Assembly (NCBI GenBank): GCA_963835885.1 | Contig: CAWIHF010000039.1 | Location: 285,834-349,833 of the forward strand | From: Roseiarcus sp963835885 | GTDB taxonomy: Bacteria; Pseudomonadota; Alphaproteobacteria; Rhizobiales; Beijerinckiaceae | DNA length: 64,000 bases | Direction: 5' to 3' | Part shown: positions 42,989 to 53,575 of the stretch, one piece after another | Layout: every line of letters starts with the position of its first letter | Position numbering within the stretch: the stretch's first letter is position 1 | Position numbers and translations under genes: made by a program | The notes under the pieces: model-generated | Told to the model about the DNA's origin: nothing | The model's input: the letters and a program-made list of their open reading frames with translations, nothing else | Databases searched by the model: none

Positions 42989-43427
42989 GAGGCGGCGGCG
43001 CCGCGCGGCGACTTGCGGGTGAGGACATCCGAATTGGAACAAATGTGATCCGGAACCTCCCCATATCTGTTGATTGCCGCCGCCGGAACGCAATGTCACA
43101 TTGGCCCTGGAACCCCGCGCGCTGACCGTCTCGATAAGATAATGCGCGGCAGCCCCACGCTGTCTCCTCCTGCGGCGTGGGGCTTTTCATTGACGACGTC
43201 CGCTCTCGAGTGAGAAGAGTTGGCGGTTGCGAGGACAACCGCCCCATTCGACGGCTCGCCAAAGCGACCGCAAGCCCCGCCAATAACCAAGCAGGACTTC
43301 AGGCCGGTCCAAAGCCGCTCGCGCAACTGGCGCGCCGCTCGCGGGCGCCCTATATGTCGCACGATCGTCACGATGGGCCGCCCATGAGCCCGTTGCGGCC
43401 GGCTTCTCCAGCCTTTTCGGATTCGCG
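42989..43427. other. Intergenic region with a terminator; possible small RNA
   Basis: No protein-coding frame is convincing. A strong hairpin terminator lies at 43151-43187. The 160 nt between the upstream gene stop and this hairpin could be a 3' UTR or a small RNA. Confidence 0.4.
43151..43187 (+). terminator. Rho-independent terminator
   Basis: AGCCCCACGC and GCGTGGGGCT form a perfect 10-bp stem around a short loop, followed by TTTT on the plus strand. It ends transcription of the membrane-protein gene at 42659 or of an RNA starting after it. Confidence 0.8.
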
Positions 43428-44720
43428 ATGACCGTTCACACCCCCGCCCCGCAGGTCGCCCATTTCACTCTTCGCAACGGCCTCGACGTGGTGGTCATCC
43501 CCGACCATCGCGCCCCGGTCGTCACCCACATGATCTGGTATCGCAACGGCGCAGCCGACGATCCGGTCGGCAAGTCTGGCATCGCTCATTTCCTCGAACA
43601 TCTGATGTTCAAGGGCACGAAAACCCATCCCAAGGGCGAGTTCTCGGAGTTCATCTCCGAAATCGGCGGGCAGGAAAACGCCTTCACCGGCAACGATTTC
43701 ACCGCTTATTTCCAACAGGTCGCCAAGGAGCACCTCAAAACGTGCATGGATTTCGAGGCCGACCGGATGACCGGGCTGGTGCTGACCGACGAGATCGTCG
43801 CTCCAGAGCGCGACGTCGTGCTCGAAGAGCGGCGCATGCACTGCGACACCGACCCTGGCGCACAGCTCGGCGAAGCGGTCCAGGCGACGCTGTTCACCCA
43901 CCACCCTTACGGCATTCCGATCATCGGCTGGGGGCACGAAATCGAAGGCCTCAAGCGCGAGGACGCGCTCGCCTATTACCAGCGCTTCTATACGCCCGAG
44001 AACGCCATCCTCGTCGTCGCCGGCGACGCCGACCCCGAGAAGACGCGGGCGCTGGCGGAAGAGACCTATGGCCGGGTGAAGCCGCGCGGAGCGCGGCCTG
44101 ACCGCGTGCGTCCGCTCGAGCCGCCGACGGTCGCGAGCCGTCTCGTCACGGTGAGGGATGATAAGGTCGAGCAGCCGAATTGGCAGCGCCACTATCTCGC
44201 CCCCTCCTGCCGCACGGCCAAAGACGGCGAATCGGAGGCGCTCGACGTGCTCGGCCACCTGATCGGCGGCGGGCAGACGAGCCTCCTCTATCGCACGCTC
44301 GTCGTCGAGGAGAAGCTCGCCGTCTCAGCCTGGGCCTATTATCACGGCACCACGCTCGACGAGACCCGCTTCATCGTCAACCTGACCCCTGCGCCCGGCG
44401 TCAGCCTCGAGACGCTCGACAAGGCGTTCGACCGGGTGCTGGCGAAGTTCCTGGCCGACGGGATCGAGCCGGGCGCGCTCGAGCGCGCCAAGACGCGCCT
44501 TGTCGCGGATGCGCTCTACGCGCGCGACAGCCAGTCGGACCTCGCTCGCTGGTACGGCTCGTCGCTCGCGATCGGTCAGACCATTCGCGAGGTCGAGGAA
44601 TGGCCGGCGAAGGTCGAAGCCGTCGACGCCGAGGCGGTGATCGCCGCGGCGCGCAGTTGGCTCGACCGCAAGCCCGCCGTCACCGGTCACCTCCTGCCGC
44701 TCGAGGCCGAAGCCGCCTGA
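43428..44720 (+). CDS. M16-family zinc peptidase, catalytic partner
   Basis: The 430-residue product has the inverted zinc motif HFLEHLMFKGT (HxxEH) near residue 58 and the distal Glu in the following helix. An M16 C-terminal domain follows from about 180. This is the active half of a paired M16 system related to processing peptidases and PqqF-like enzymes. It is probably periplasmic or cytoplasmic; no clear signal peptide is seen. It is followed after 36 nt by its inactive partner. Confidence 0.93.
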   Translation: MTVHTPAPQVAHFTLRNGLDVVVIPDHRAPVVTHMIWYRNGAADDPVGKSGIAHFLEHLMFKGTKTHPKGEFSEFISEIGGQENAFTGNDFTAYFQQVAKEHLKTCMDFEADRMTGLVLTDEIVAPERDVVLEERRMHCDTDPGAQLGEAVQATLFTHHPYGIPIIGWGHEIEGLKREDALAYYQRFYTPENAILVVAGDADPEKTRALAEETYGRVKPRGARPDRVRPLEPPTVASRLVTVRDDKVEQPNWQRHYLAPSCRTAKDGESEALDVLGHLIGGGQTSLLYRTLVVEEKLAVSAWAYYHGTTLDETRFIVNLTPAPGVSLETLDKAFDRVLAKFLADGIEPGALERAKTRLVADALYARDSQSDLARWYGSSLAIGQTIREVEEWPAKVEAVDAEAVIAAARSWLDRKPAVTGHLLPLEAEAA

Positions 44721-44756
44721 GCCATCGACCAAGAAAAGCCTGTTCGGAAACGCCCC

Positions 44757-46040
44757 ATGCAGAAACATATCGCCGTCCCGCCCGCTTCGTCCGCCGTCAA
44801 CGTAAGGACGGTCGCGACGCCGCGCGGGCTCAAGTTCTGGTTCGTCGAATCCGCTGCCGTTCCGCTGGTTGCGCTCGAATTCGCCATGCGCGGCGGCGCG
44901 GCTCAGGACCCTGCGGAGAAGGCCGGCCTCGGCATGCTGCTCGCCGGCCTGCTCGACGAGGGGGCGGGTGAATTGGATGCGCAAGCCTTCCAGCAGGCGC
45001 TCGACGAGAAGGCGATCGAGCTCCACTTCCGCAACGACCGCGACTACATGGCTGGGCGGATGCGCACGCTGGTCAAGAATCTCGACCGGGCGGCGGAGCT
45101 GCTGCGCCTCGCCGTCAACGCGCCGCGCTTCGACGAGGAGCCGTTCGTGCGGGTGCGCGAGCACGCCAACGCCAGGCTTCGGCACGACGCCAATGATCCG
45201 GGCTCGCTCGCGGCGCGGACGTGGCGGGCGAACGCCTTTTCCGGCCACCCCTACGGGCTTCCCGCCGAAGGCTTGCTCGAGACGCTGGCGCGGGTCGAGC
45301 GGGCAGACCTTGTCGCCGCTGCAAAGCGGTCGATCGCCCGCGATCAGCTGGTCGTCGCCGTGGTCGGCGCGATCGACGAAACGGGCGCGGCCGATCTCGT
45401 CGATCGGGCTTTCGCCGACCTGCCGGAAAGGGGCGCGCTGAAGCCCGTTCCGGAGGCGCCGTTCGCAGGCCTCGGCAAAGTCGATGTGGTCCCGCTCGAC
45501 GTGCCGCAGTCGACCATCCGCTTCGGCCGGCCTGCCCTCAAGCGCGACGATCCCGATTTCATTCCGAGCATCGTGGCGGCGCATGTGCTCGGCGGCTCGG
45601 GCAACATGACCTCGCGCCTGTTCCGCGAAGTCCGGGAGAAGCGCGGCCTCGCCTACACCGTGTTCGGCAATCTCTACGCTCTCGACCACGGCGGCTTCTT
45701 TTACGGCGGCACGACGACCAAGAACGAGCGGGCGCGCGAATCGTTCGACGTCGCCTCGGCGGAGATCCGCGACGTGGCGCTGAACGGCCTCTCCGAGGAA
45801 GAGCTCGAGAAGGGCAAGACCTATCTGATCGGCTCCTACCCGCTGCGCTTCGACACGTCGGTCAAGATCGCCTCGCAGCTCGTCCAGGTGCAGCTTGAAG
45901 GCCGATCCCCCGACTGGCTCGTCGAGCGCAACCGCGAGATCGCCGCCGTGACGCTGGCAAGCCTCAAGCGCGCCGCGAAACGCGCCCTGGAGGACGGCGC
46001 GCTCTATACGACGGTGATCGGCAAGCCCGAGGGGTTTTGA
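44757..46040 (+). CDS. M16-family peptidase-like protein without zinc motif
   Basis: The 427-residue product has the M16 fold (AMRGGAAQDPAEKAGLGMLLAG) but lacks HxxEH, having GMLLAGLLDEG at that place. The C-terminal part keeps REVREKRGLAYTVFGNL and FFYGGTTT. Such subunits form the substrate-binding half of a heterodimer with the catalytic M16 protein encoded just upstream. Confidence 0.92.
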   Translation: MQKHIAVPPASSAVNVRTVATPRGLKFWFVESAAVPLVALEFAMRGGAAQDPAEKAGLGMLLAGLLDEGAGELDAQAFQQALDEKAIELHFRNDRDYMAGRMRTLVKNLDRAAELLRLAVNAPRFDEEPFVRVREHANARLRHDANDPGSLAARTWRANAFSGHPYGLPAEGLLETLARVERADLVAAAKRSIARDQLVVAVVGAIDETGAADLVDRAFADLPERGALKPVPEAPFAGLGKVDVVPLDVPQSTIRFGRPALKRDDPDFIPSIVAAHVLGGSGNMTSRLFREVREKRGLAYTVFGNLYALDHGGFFYGGTTTKNERARESFDVASAEIRDVALNGLSEEELEKGKTYLIGSYPLRFDTSVKIASQLVQVQLEGRSPDWLVERNREIAAVTLASLKRAAKRALEDGALYTTVIGKPEGF

Positions 46041-46120
46041 CCGCTCTCTGCCAAGGGCGAACTCGCGAAGGGCAAGACCTGTCGGATCGTTTCGGGCCTT
46101 CTGCGGCTGGGAAGCTCGCC

Positions 46121-46564
46121 TCAGCCGGTCCGAACGAGAATCCGGACCTGCCTTTCAGGCGGCGTTCGATCGCTCGGCCGGAAATAGCCGAAGGCGAGAC
46201 CGGTTTCGCCCGCTCGCTTCACGCGAAACCGGAACGTCTCGAGGGCGAGGAAGCCGACCGCGTTCCGGGCCGGCTTCGGCGCGAAATGCACCTCCGGCCC
46301 CCCCAGCCCCTGGAGCACGGCGGAATCGAACTGCAGCACTCGCCAACAACAGCCCGAGCCAGGCTGGGCGCGCAGCGCGACGGCGAGCTCCATTCCCGGC
46401 GCCAGCAAAACGGTCGACACGTCGTTCGACTCGGAAGCCGCCACGTCGATTCCGGCTCCGTGGACAAACTGCGGTCTCTCGTCGCAAGACTCCCGGCTGT
46501 CCGCGCCGTCGGCAGCCGGCGCGATGACAATTATGGCCGCGGCCAGTCCTGTACTTAACCGCAT
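46121..46564 (-). CDS. Chagasin-like (I42) cysteine-peptidase-inhibitor family protein, exported
   Basis: The 147-residue product has a signal peptide (LAAAIIVIAPAADGA). The mature part has the layout of the chagasin/I42 family: LLAPGMELAVALRAQPGSGC followed by CWRV (compare NPTTGYxW), a middle GF/LET strand and the end strand LAFGYFRPSDRTPPERQV (compare RPW). The match is by pattern only and the key Trp is replaced by Ser. It may inhibit proteases or have drifted to another role. Confidence 0.55.
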   Translation of the reverse strand: MRLSTGLAAAIIVIAPAADGADSRESCDERPQFVHGAGIDVAASESNDVSTVLLAPGMELAVALRAQPGSGCCWRVLQFDSAVLQGLGGPEVHFAPKPARNAVGFLALETFRFRVKRAGETGLAFGYFRPSDRTPPERQVRILVRTG

Positions 46565-46896
46565 CTCGGTCCCCCGCTTTACGATCGAAGAGTGGCGCGC
46601 ATGCTGCGTCCGCCTTTTTTATTCTCTTCCGGGCCTTGTGCAAGCACAAGCTGTAGCCTTCGATGCGAAGGCGTTAGGCGACGATGCCTATCCAGGCAGC
46701 CGGAGCTCGAAGCTTCGGCCGCCCCCCAACCGGACGAAGCTTTCCCATCGCCTCTTTCACGCCCGCCCGGATGAAGACCGACATGACGGCGAACGGAGAT
46801 GTCGGCGAAAACCTGGACCGGATGGGATCGCCTGAGGAAGGGGAACGGAACGTTTTCCGGCGCCCGATCCCGTGCGATAAGGCGGAGAGGTCGCTC
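46565..46896. other. Intergenic, no gene recognised
   Basis: This is the divergent region between the chagasin-like gene and mutL. The mutL frame is open upstream to about 46684, but those residues do not resemble MutL. No promoter could be assigned with confidence. Confidence 0.45.
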
Positions 46897-48696
<1,800 letters not shown>

Positions 48697-48749
48697 ATCA
48701 TGGTCCCACGATCGACGAAACCGACGACGTTGGGCGGCAGGCGTTGCGC

Positions 48750-49412
48750 ATGAACGATGCGTTCCGCTCCGTCATTGTTTGGGACGGGTCGATAAGATTG
48801 TTCCACTGGCTGGCCGCGGCGCTGGTTGTGGCGGCTTATGTGACCTGGCGATTGGACTGGATGGACTGGCACGGGCGGGTCGGCGACGCGCTGCTCGCCT
48901 TGCTGCTGTTCCGCCTGCTGTGGGGCGTCTTCGGCAGCGACACGGCCCGCTTCTCCCGCTTTCTCGTTTCGCCGCGGATCGCGGTGCAACACCTGAAATT
49001 TGCCCTTTTGCGGGAGCCCGACCGCCAGATCGGCCATAATCCGGCGGGCGGCTGGATGGTGCTCCTCCTGCTCCTGCTGCTGCTGGTCGAGACGCTGACC
49101 GGACTCTACGTCGCCAACGATATCGCCGATGTCGGGCCATTCACGGAAGTCGTCCCCGCCTCCGTGGCGGACGCGATCGAGGGCGCACATGCGATCGTCT
49201 GGGATCTGCTGCTGGCGGCGATCATCTTGCACCTGCTGGCGATCGTCGCCTACGCCGCGGTAAAGGGGCAAAATCTGTTCCGCCCGATGGTCACCGGGAA
49301 GAAGGTCCTGCCGGCAAGCCTGCCCGCGCCGCGGCTTGCAAGCCCGGCGCGGGCGGCTCTCCTGTTCGCCGGAGCGGCCGCCGCCGCGGCGCTGATCGCC
49401 AACCTTCTGTAG
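48750..49412 (+). CDS. Cytochrome b561 family protein
   Basis: The 220-residue product has five or so transmembrane helices and several His in positions typical of di-heme CybB-like proteins: RLFHWLAAAL, MDWHGRVGDALL, EGAHAIVWDLL and ILHLLAIVAY. It likely moves electrons between quinols and a periplasmic acceptor. The start is uncertain; the ATG at 48750 begins the conserved part, about 50 nt after mutL. Confidence 0.87.
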   Translation: MNDAFRSVIVWDGSIRLFHWLAAALVVAAYVTWRLDWMDWHGRVGDALLALLLFRLLWGVFGSDTARFSRFLVSPRIAVQHLKFALLREPDRQIGHNPAGGWMVLLLLLLLLVETLTGLYVANDIADVGPFTEVVPASVADAIEGAHAIVWDLLLAAIILHLLAIVAYAAVKGQNLFRPMVTGKKVLPASLPAPRLASPARAALLFAGAAAAAALIANLL

Positions 49413-49418
49413 GCCCGA

Positions 49419-49874
49419 TCAGCCCTTCGGAGGCGTCACCTGACCGCGGATCTCGCACGCCGGATGCATCTTCGTATGCACGTTGACGTACCACTCGCCG
49501 GCGGAAAACTGCTTTGCCTGCTCCGGGGTGAGGGTCGCGCTTCCGGTCATCGGGTTGGGAGGCGGGGCGCCCTCCTTGTTCAGCCAGATCACGACGGGCC
49601 CATTCTGGCCCGGCTTCGCCGGCCCATGGAAATGCGCCATCGTGGTCGGACTCGACAGCCCGCTATAGGGGATGTTCCAGGTGACGGTCCGCGTCGTCGG
49701 GTCATAGGTCAGGTCGGCCGTCCCCGAGCCGCTCGTCTCGACAGCCGGGACGCACTGCGCTCCGGTCAGCGGAATCTTCAAGGAAACCGGGTTCGCCGAG
49801 GCCGCGCCCGTGCAGGCGACGCACGTCAACAATGCAAACGGCACAACAACTCGCTGAAAGTTCGTGGCATCCAT
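49419..49874 (-). CDS. CHRD-domain exported protein
   Basis: The 151-residue product has a signal peptide and one CHRD domain: VSLKIPLTGAQCVPAVETSG, GTADLTYDPTTRTVTWNIPY, MAHFHGPAKPGQNGPVVIWL and GEWYVNVHTKMHPACEIRGQ. CHRD domains occur in extracellular or periplasmic proteins of unclear function. The ATG at 49874 has GGGAGG about 5 nt upstream. It is convergent with the cytochrome gene. Confidence 0.92.
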   Translation of the reverse strand: MDATNFQRVVVPFALLTCVACTGAASANPVSLKIPLTGAQCVPAVETSGSGTADLTYDPTTRTVTWNIPYSGLSSPTTMAHFHGPAKPGQNGPVVIWLNKEGAPPPNPMTGSATLTPEQAKQFSAGEWYVNVHTKMHPACEIRGQVTPPKG

Positions 49875-50146
49875 TTTGGCCTCCCTTGGGCAAGCCGATC
49901 ACAACGGATCGTCCATTGACCATACTACAGGCTGAGCGAAAGCTTCACCGTCCGATTGGCCGCGGAACGGGCGGCCTTTTGCCGGATCGCCGATTATGGG
50001 ATGATAGCGGGACGTTTGGAAGGGAGGACGCGTGCAATCGGCGGCGTCTTCCGCGGGTCTGCCTGCTTCGCGCGCTCCTCAAATTGGCCGTGCGGACGGA
50101 GCGCCGGCCGCGAAGTCGGAAAGGGCAATAGACGGGTGGACCGAGC
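49875..50146. other. Intergenic, no gene recognised
   Basis: This is the divergent region between the CHRD gene and the histidine kinase gene. I see no RNA gene or clear operator. Confidence 0.4.
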
Positions 50147-51835
50147 ATGACGCCGAACGTGTCGATCCGCACACGTCTGATCGTCCTTTCGATCCTGCTG
50201 CTTGCGATCCTCGCCGTCTCGTCCGCGCTTCTGATCCGCGAGCTGGCGCGCGACTCGCAGAGCCTCGACGAGGAGGCGACGCTCGTCTCGGTTGTCCGAA
50301 ACGCCAATTCGGCCAGCAAGCACTTCGGCGATTTGAAGTATTGGGTGATCGACTCTGCCGTGTCCCAGCTCGCCCGCTCGCAACAGGCCGCCGAGGACGC
50401 AAAAGCGCGGCTCGATATCGATTTGAAGGCGATTTCCGCGGTCGATCCTCGGCTGGTCGCCTCCATCGAAGGCGAAGTCGACGCCATGACCGAATTGGCG
50501 CGTCAGGCCGGCGTAGCCTATTCGAGCGATGAAAGCTCCGCCGGCAACGCGCTGCTGGAGCAGGCGAAGAGCCACATTCTCAACATCAATGACGAAATCG
50601 ACAACATCGTCGACCGGGTCGAGCAGCAGGCCGTGGCGCTGCGCAATACGTCGATGAGCCAGGCGCAACTCGCGGTCAAACTCGCGATCGTCGGCGGAAT
50701 CGGCGCCCTGGCGCTCGCGTTCCTCTTCACGGCGCTGACAGTGCGCTCGATCACTGTCCCCCTGAAGCAGTTGAACCGGAGCATGGCGGCGATCACGCAT
50801 GGCCAACTCGACGTCCCATTGCCGCGGGCCGGCGGAGACGAGATCGGGGCGATGACGACGACGCTCGGCATGCTGCGCGACAGCCTGATCGAGCGTGACC
50901 GCTTCGAACGCGAGCGTCAGCGCGCCGAAGCGGAGATCCGAACCGCGCGCGACACCGCGGAGGCGGCGCTGCACGACCTGAAGTCGGCCCAGGCCAGCCT
51001 GATCCAGGCCGAAAAGATGGCCTCGCTCGGCCAGCTCACCGCCGGAATTGCGCACGAGATCAAGAACCCGCTCAACTTCGTGAACAATTTCGCCGGCCTT
51101 TCGGTCGAACTGCTCAACGAACTGAAGGAGCTGGCCGCCTCAGCGCTCGCCGCGCTCGAGGAGGACGAGCGCGCCGACGTCGAGGAAGTGTTCGACACGC
51201 TGACCGCGAATCTCAAGCGGATCGTCGAGCACGGAAAGCGCGCCGACAACATCGTCAAGAGCATGCTGGCGCATTCGCGCGAAGGCAGCGGCAAACGCGA
51301 AAGCGTCGACCTCAACGCCCTCGTCGAGGAATCGCTCAACCTCGCCTATCACGGCGCGCGCGCGCAGGACCAGAACTTCAACGTCACCCTGGAGCGCGCC
51401 TATGGCGCGGACATTGCGCCGCTCGATCTGGTGCCGCAGGACATGACCCGGGTGTTCCTCAACCTGTTCGGCAACGGCTTCTATGCCGCGAACAAACGGC
51501 GGAAGGAGGCGGGCGAGGGAGGGTTCGAACCGGTGCTGGCGGTGACCACCCGTGACTTCGGCGACGCCGTCGAGGTCCGGGTGCGCGACAACGGCGCCGG
51601 CATTCCCGCCGAGATCAAGGACAAGCTGTTCCAGCCCTTCTTCACCACCAAACCGACCGGCGAAGGCACCGGACTCGGACTGTCGATCAGCTACGACATC
51701 GTCACGCACGAGCACGGCGGCACGATCAAGGTTCTGAGCGAGATCGGCGCGTTCACCGAATTCGTCGTCCGTCTGCCGCGGCGTTCGGCCGCAAGCGGAA
51801 CGTCGGTTCCAGCATTGGCGACCGGAGGCCCATGA
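50147..51835 (+). CDS. Membrane sensor histidine kinase
   Basis: The 562-residue product has a transmembrane helix near residues 9-31 and another near 180-200, enclosing a helical periplasmic sensor region. It is followed by a HAMP domain (VRSITVPLKQLNRSM), a coiled coil, HisKA (phospho-His in GIAHEIKNPLNFVNN) and a HATPase domain (NLFGNGFYAANKRR, DNGAGIP, GTGLGLSI). It overlaps the downstream response regulator by 4 nt (ATGA), so the two form a coupled two-component pair. The signal is unknown. Confidence 0.94.
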   Translation: MTPNVSIRTRLIVLSILLLAILAVSSALLIRELARDSQSLDEEATLVSVVRNANSASKHFGDLKYWVIDSAVSQLARSQQAAEDAKARLDIDLKAISAVDPRLVASIEGEVDAMTELARQAGVAYSSDESSAGNALLEQAKSHILNINDEIDNIVDRVEQQAVALRNTSMSQAQLAVKLAIVGGIGALALAFLFTALTVRSITVPLKQLNRSMAAITHGQLDVPLPRAGGDEIGAMTTTLGMLRDSLIERDRFERERQRAEAEIRTARDTAEAALHDLKSAQASLIQAEKMASLGQLTAGIAHEIKNPLNFVNNFAGLSVELLNELKELAASALAALEEDERADVEEVFDTLTANLKRIVEHGKRADNIVKSMLAHSREGSGKRESVDLNALVEESLNLAYHGARAQDQNFNVTLERAYGADIAPLDLVPQDMTRVFLNLFGNGFYAANKRRKEAGEGGFEPVLAVTTRDFGDAVEVRVRDNGAGIPAEIKDKLFQPFFTTKPTGEGTGLGLSISYDIVTHEHGGTIKVLSEIGAFTEFVVRLPRRSAASGTSVPALATGGP

Positions 51836-52221
51836 GTGTCAGCATCCTGATTGTCGACGACGAACCCGACGTCGCCGAATTGTTTCGCCAGCGGTTTCGA
51901 AGCGAAGCGCGCCAGGGCGTTTATGTCCTGCAATTTGCGTTTTCGGCGGCGGAAGCGCTCGACCGTCTCGCGGCCGACATCGAGCCGGCGCCGATCGTGA
52001 TTCTGTCGGACATCAACATGCCGGGGATGGATGGCCTGGCGCTCCTGCGCGAGATCAGGGCGCGGCGGCCCGACCTGCCGGTGATGATGGTGACCGCCTA
52101 TGGCGACGACGAGCGGCGCCGCCGGGCGACCGAAATGGGAGCCGCCGATTTCCTGATGAAGCCGATCGACTTCGATTTCCTGAAGGAACGGCTGCGCCAG
52201 CTGCGCGCGCCCTTGGCCTGA
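51832..52221 (+). CDS. Single-domain response regulator, partner of the upstream kinase
   Basis: The 129-residue product is one receiver: ILIVDDEPDVAE, phospho-acceptor Asp in VILSDINMPGMDG, Thr in MMVTAYGD, Lys in LMKPIDF. There is no output domain, so it probably signals by protein contact or within a phosphorelay. Confidence 0.93.
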   Translation: MSVSILIVDDEPDVAELFRQRFRSEARQGVYVLQFAFSAAEALDRLAADIEPAPIVILSDINMPGMDGLALLREIRARRPDLPVMMVTAYGDDERRRRATEMGAADFLMKPIDFDFLKERLRQLRAPLA

Positions 52222-52266
52222 CTTTCAGCGCGGCAAGCGAAGCGGAGGCGCCGCGCCAGCGGCGGC

Positions 52267-52602
52267 GTGCGTTCGTCACGAGCCAGAGGAGGCCCATCTG
52301 CCGGAAATCACCCCCCGGACCTCGCGGAAAACTTCTCCCTGCGGGGCCGGAAGGGGCGCGCGCTGTCCAGCCTGTGGCGCCAGGTCGATGGCGCGGCCCG
52401 CTCGCACGGCCGGCGCATCGCCTATGCGCCCGCCGTCCTGCCCGAGGGGCTTCTCTGCGCCATGAGCGTCCATGCGGGCTCACGCGGCATGGTCGTCGAG
52501 GTCGACCGGCCGGGGACGCTGATCCCGGGCCGGGGCGTGGTTTGCGAGCGCGACGCGCCGTTCACGCCGCGCGGTCGAGCCGCTCCGCGATCCAGAGCTT
52601 GA
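52267..52602 (+). CDS. Possible hypothetical protein, weak support
   Basis: From a GTG at 52267 the frame encodes 111 residues with coding-like character (SLRGRKGRALSSLWRQVDGA, MSVHAGSRGMVVEVDRPGTL). No family is recognised, and its end overlaps the 3' end of the brnA gene on the other strand. It could be a decayed or spurious frame. Confidence 0.25.
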   Translation: MRSSRARGGPSAGNHPPDLAENFSLRGRKGRALSSLWRQVDGAARSHGRRIAYAPAVLPEGLLCAMSVHAGSRGMVVEVDRPGTLIPGRGVVCERDAPFTPRGRAAPRSRA

Positions 52603-52786
52603 CCAGAGCCTGACGGGTGACGCCGAGGCGTTGGGCTTCGCGGTCCAGCGCCTCGACGACCCACGCGGGGAAATCGACGTTGACGCGACGGGTCTCACGA
52701 CCGGGGCGACGCATCTTCGACCAGTCGACCTCGCCGGACACGTCTTCGCCGGCATCGAATTTCCTGTCGAATTCACTCGCCTTCAT
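52562..52786 (-). CDS. brnA: BrnA-type antitoxin
   Basis: The 74-residue product has an acidic N-terminus and a C-terminal ribbon-helix-helix-like part (DFPAWVVEALDREAQRLGVT then RQALVKLWIAERLD). It would bind and neutralise BrnT and repress the operon. Its start overlaps the end of the toxin gene (52773-52786), as is usual for brnTA. Confidence 0.85.
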   Translation of the reverse strand: MKASEFDRKFDAGEDVSGEVDWSKMRRPGRETRRVNVDFPAWVVEALDREAQRLGVTRQALVKLWIAERLDRAA

Positions 52787-53036
52787 AGCGATCGATCTCC
52801 TCTTTACGGGCTCGGCGAACCGAGATGATCCGCGTTCGCCCTTCCCGTCGGACGCAGACGGCCGACCAGTGCTTGCCGGCAATTCGGCCGACGACGAGAA
52901 ACCGCGGCTCGTCGTCGGTTTTCGCCGGGGCTTCGACGAGCGCCTCGTCGAGCCAGAGCGCCTGCGCCTCCACGAAGTCGATCCCGTGCTTGGCCTTGTT
53001 GGCCGCGCTTTTCAACGGGTCGAAGTCGAAATCCAT
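52773..53036 (-). CDS. brnT: BrnT-type ribonuclease toxin
   Basis: The 87-residue product matches the BrnT family: FDFDPLKSAANKAKHGIDF at the N-terminus, then WSAVCVRREGRTRIISVRRA followed by RKEEIDRYE. BrnT cleaves RNA and is controlled by BrnA, encoded directly downstream with a 14-nt overlap. It forms a complete type II toxin-antitoxin module. Confidence 0.9.
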   Translation of the reverse strand: MDFDFDPLKSAANKAKHGIDFVEAQALWLDEALVEAPAKTDDEPRFLVVGRIAGKHWSAVCVRREGRTRIISVRRARKEEIDRYEGE

Positions 53037-53575
53037 CTGTGGAGAATAGGATCATAACCATACCGTTTCAATACCGTTTTGGCGCCCGGCCGTCCTGTCC
53101 TGACGTGCGATGCGGCGACCGCACCCGGAAAGCGCGATCGGTCAGCCGGCTCCCGCCCTCACCCCCCGCAAGCGGGCTACAACATTCACACTTCTTTCAG
53201 AGTGCTTGCACCGGGGCGTTTGACCCGCCTCCCTATGGGGTAGAAGCGGTAAAATTATCAACATTATCAACATCTCTCTGACGCCCGCTCAAGCCCCCTC
53301 CAAGCGGGCGAGGGGAGAGACCGCCGCATTGACATCCCGGCCCGGCCATGGTTTGCGAAAACCCCGTCGGGCCGCCCTCGCGCCCGACGCCGGAACCGTT
53401 CGATGCCGCGTCTCGCCAAAACGACGACGACAACGCCTCGCCCCGCCAAAGGCAGGACGAAGGGCTGAACGCGCCTGACCCTCCGGCTCCTCCCCCGGCG
53501 GGGCGCCGGGGTCGAGGTCCGCAAGCGGCGCGGACCGTTCGCAGGGAGGCCGAGAGCCAGAAGGAAACTCTTCAA
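53037..53575. other. Intergenic, with short repeats
   Basis: No gene is supported. It holds REP-like pieces (CCCCCCGCAAGCGGG near 53163, CCAAGCGGGCGAGGGG near 53300). It also has a tandem 9-mer ATTATCAAC at 53253-53270, complementary to GTTGATAAT twice, in an AT-rich patch that could be a promoter or binding site upstream of asd. Confidence 0.45.

Noticed and set aside
42989..43150. EcfG-type promoter (GGAAC) near 43035
   Set aside because: No CGTT at the required 16-17 nt spacing.
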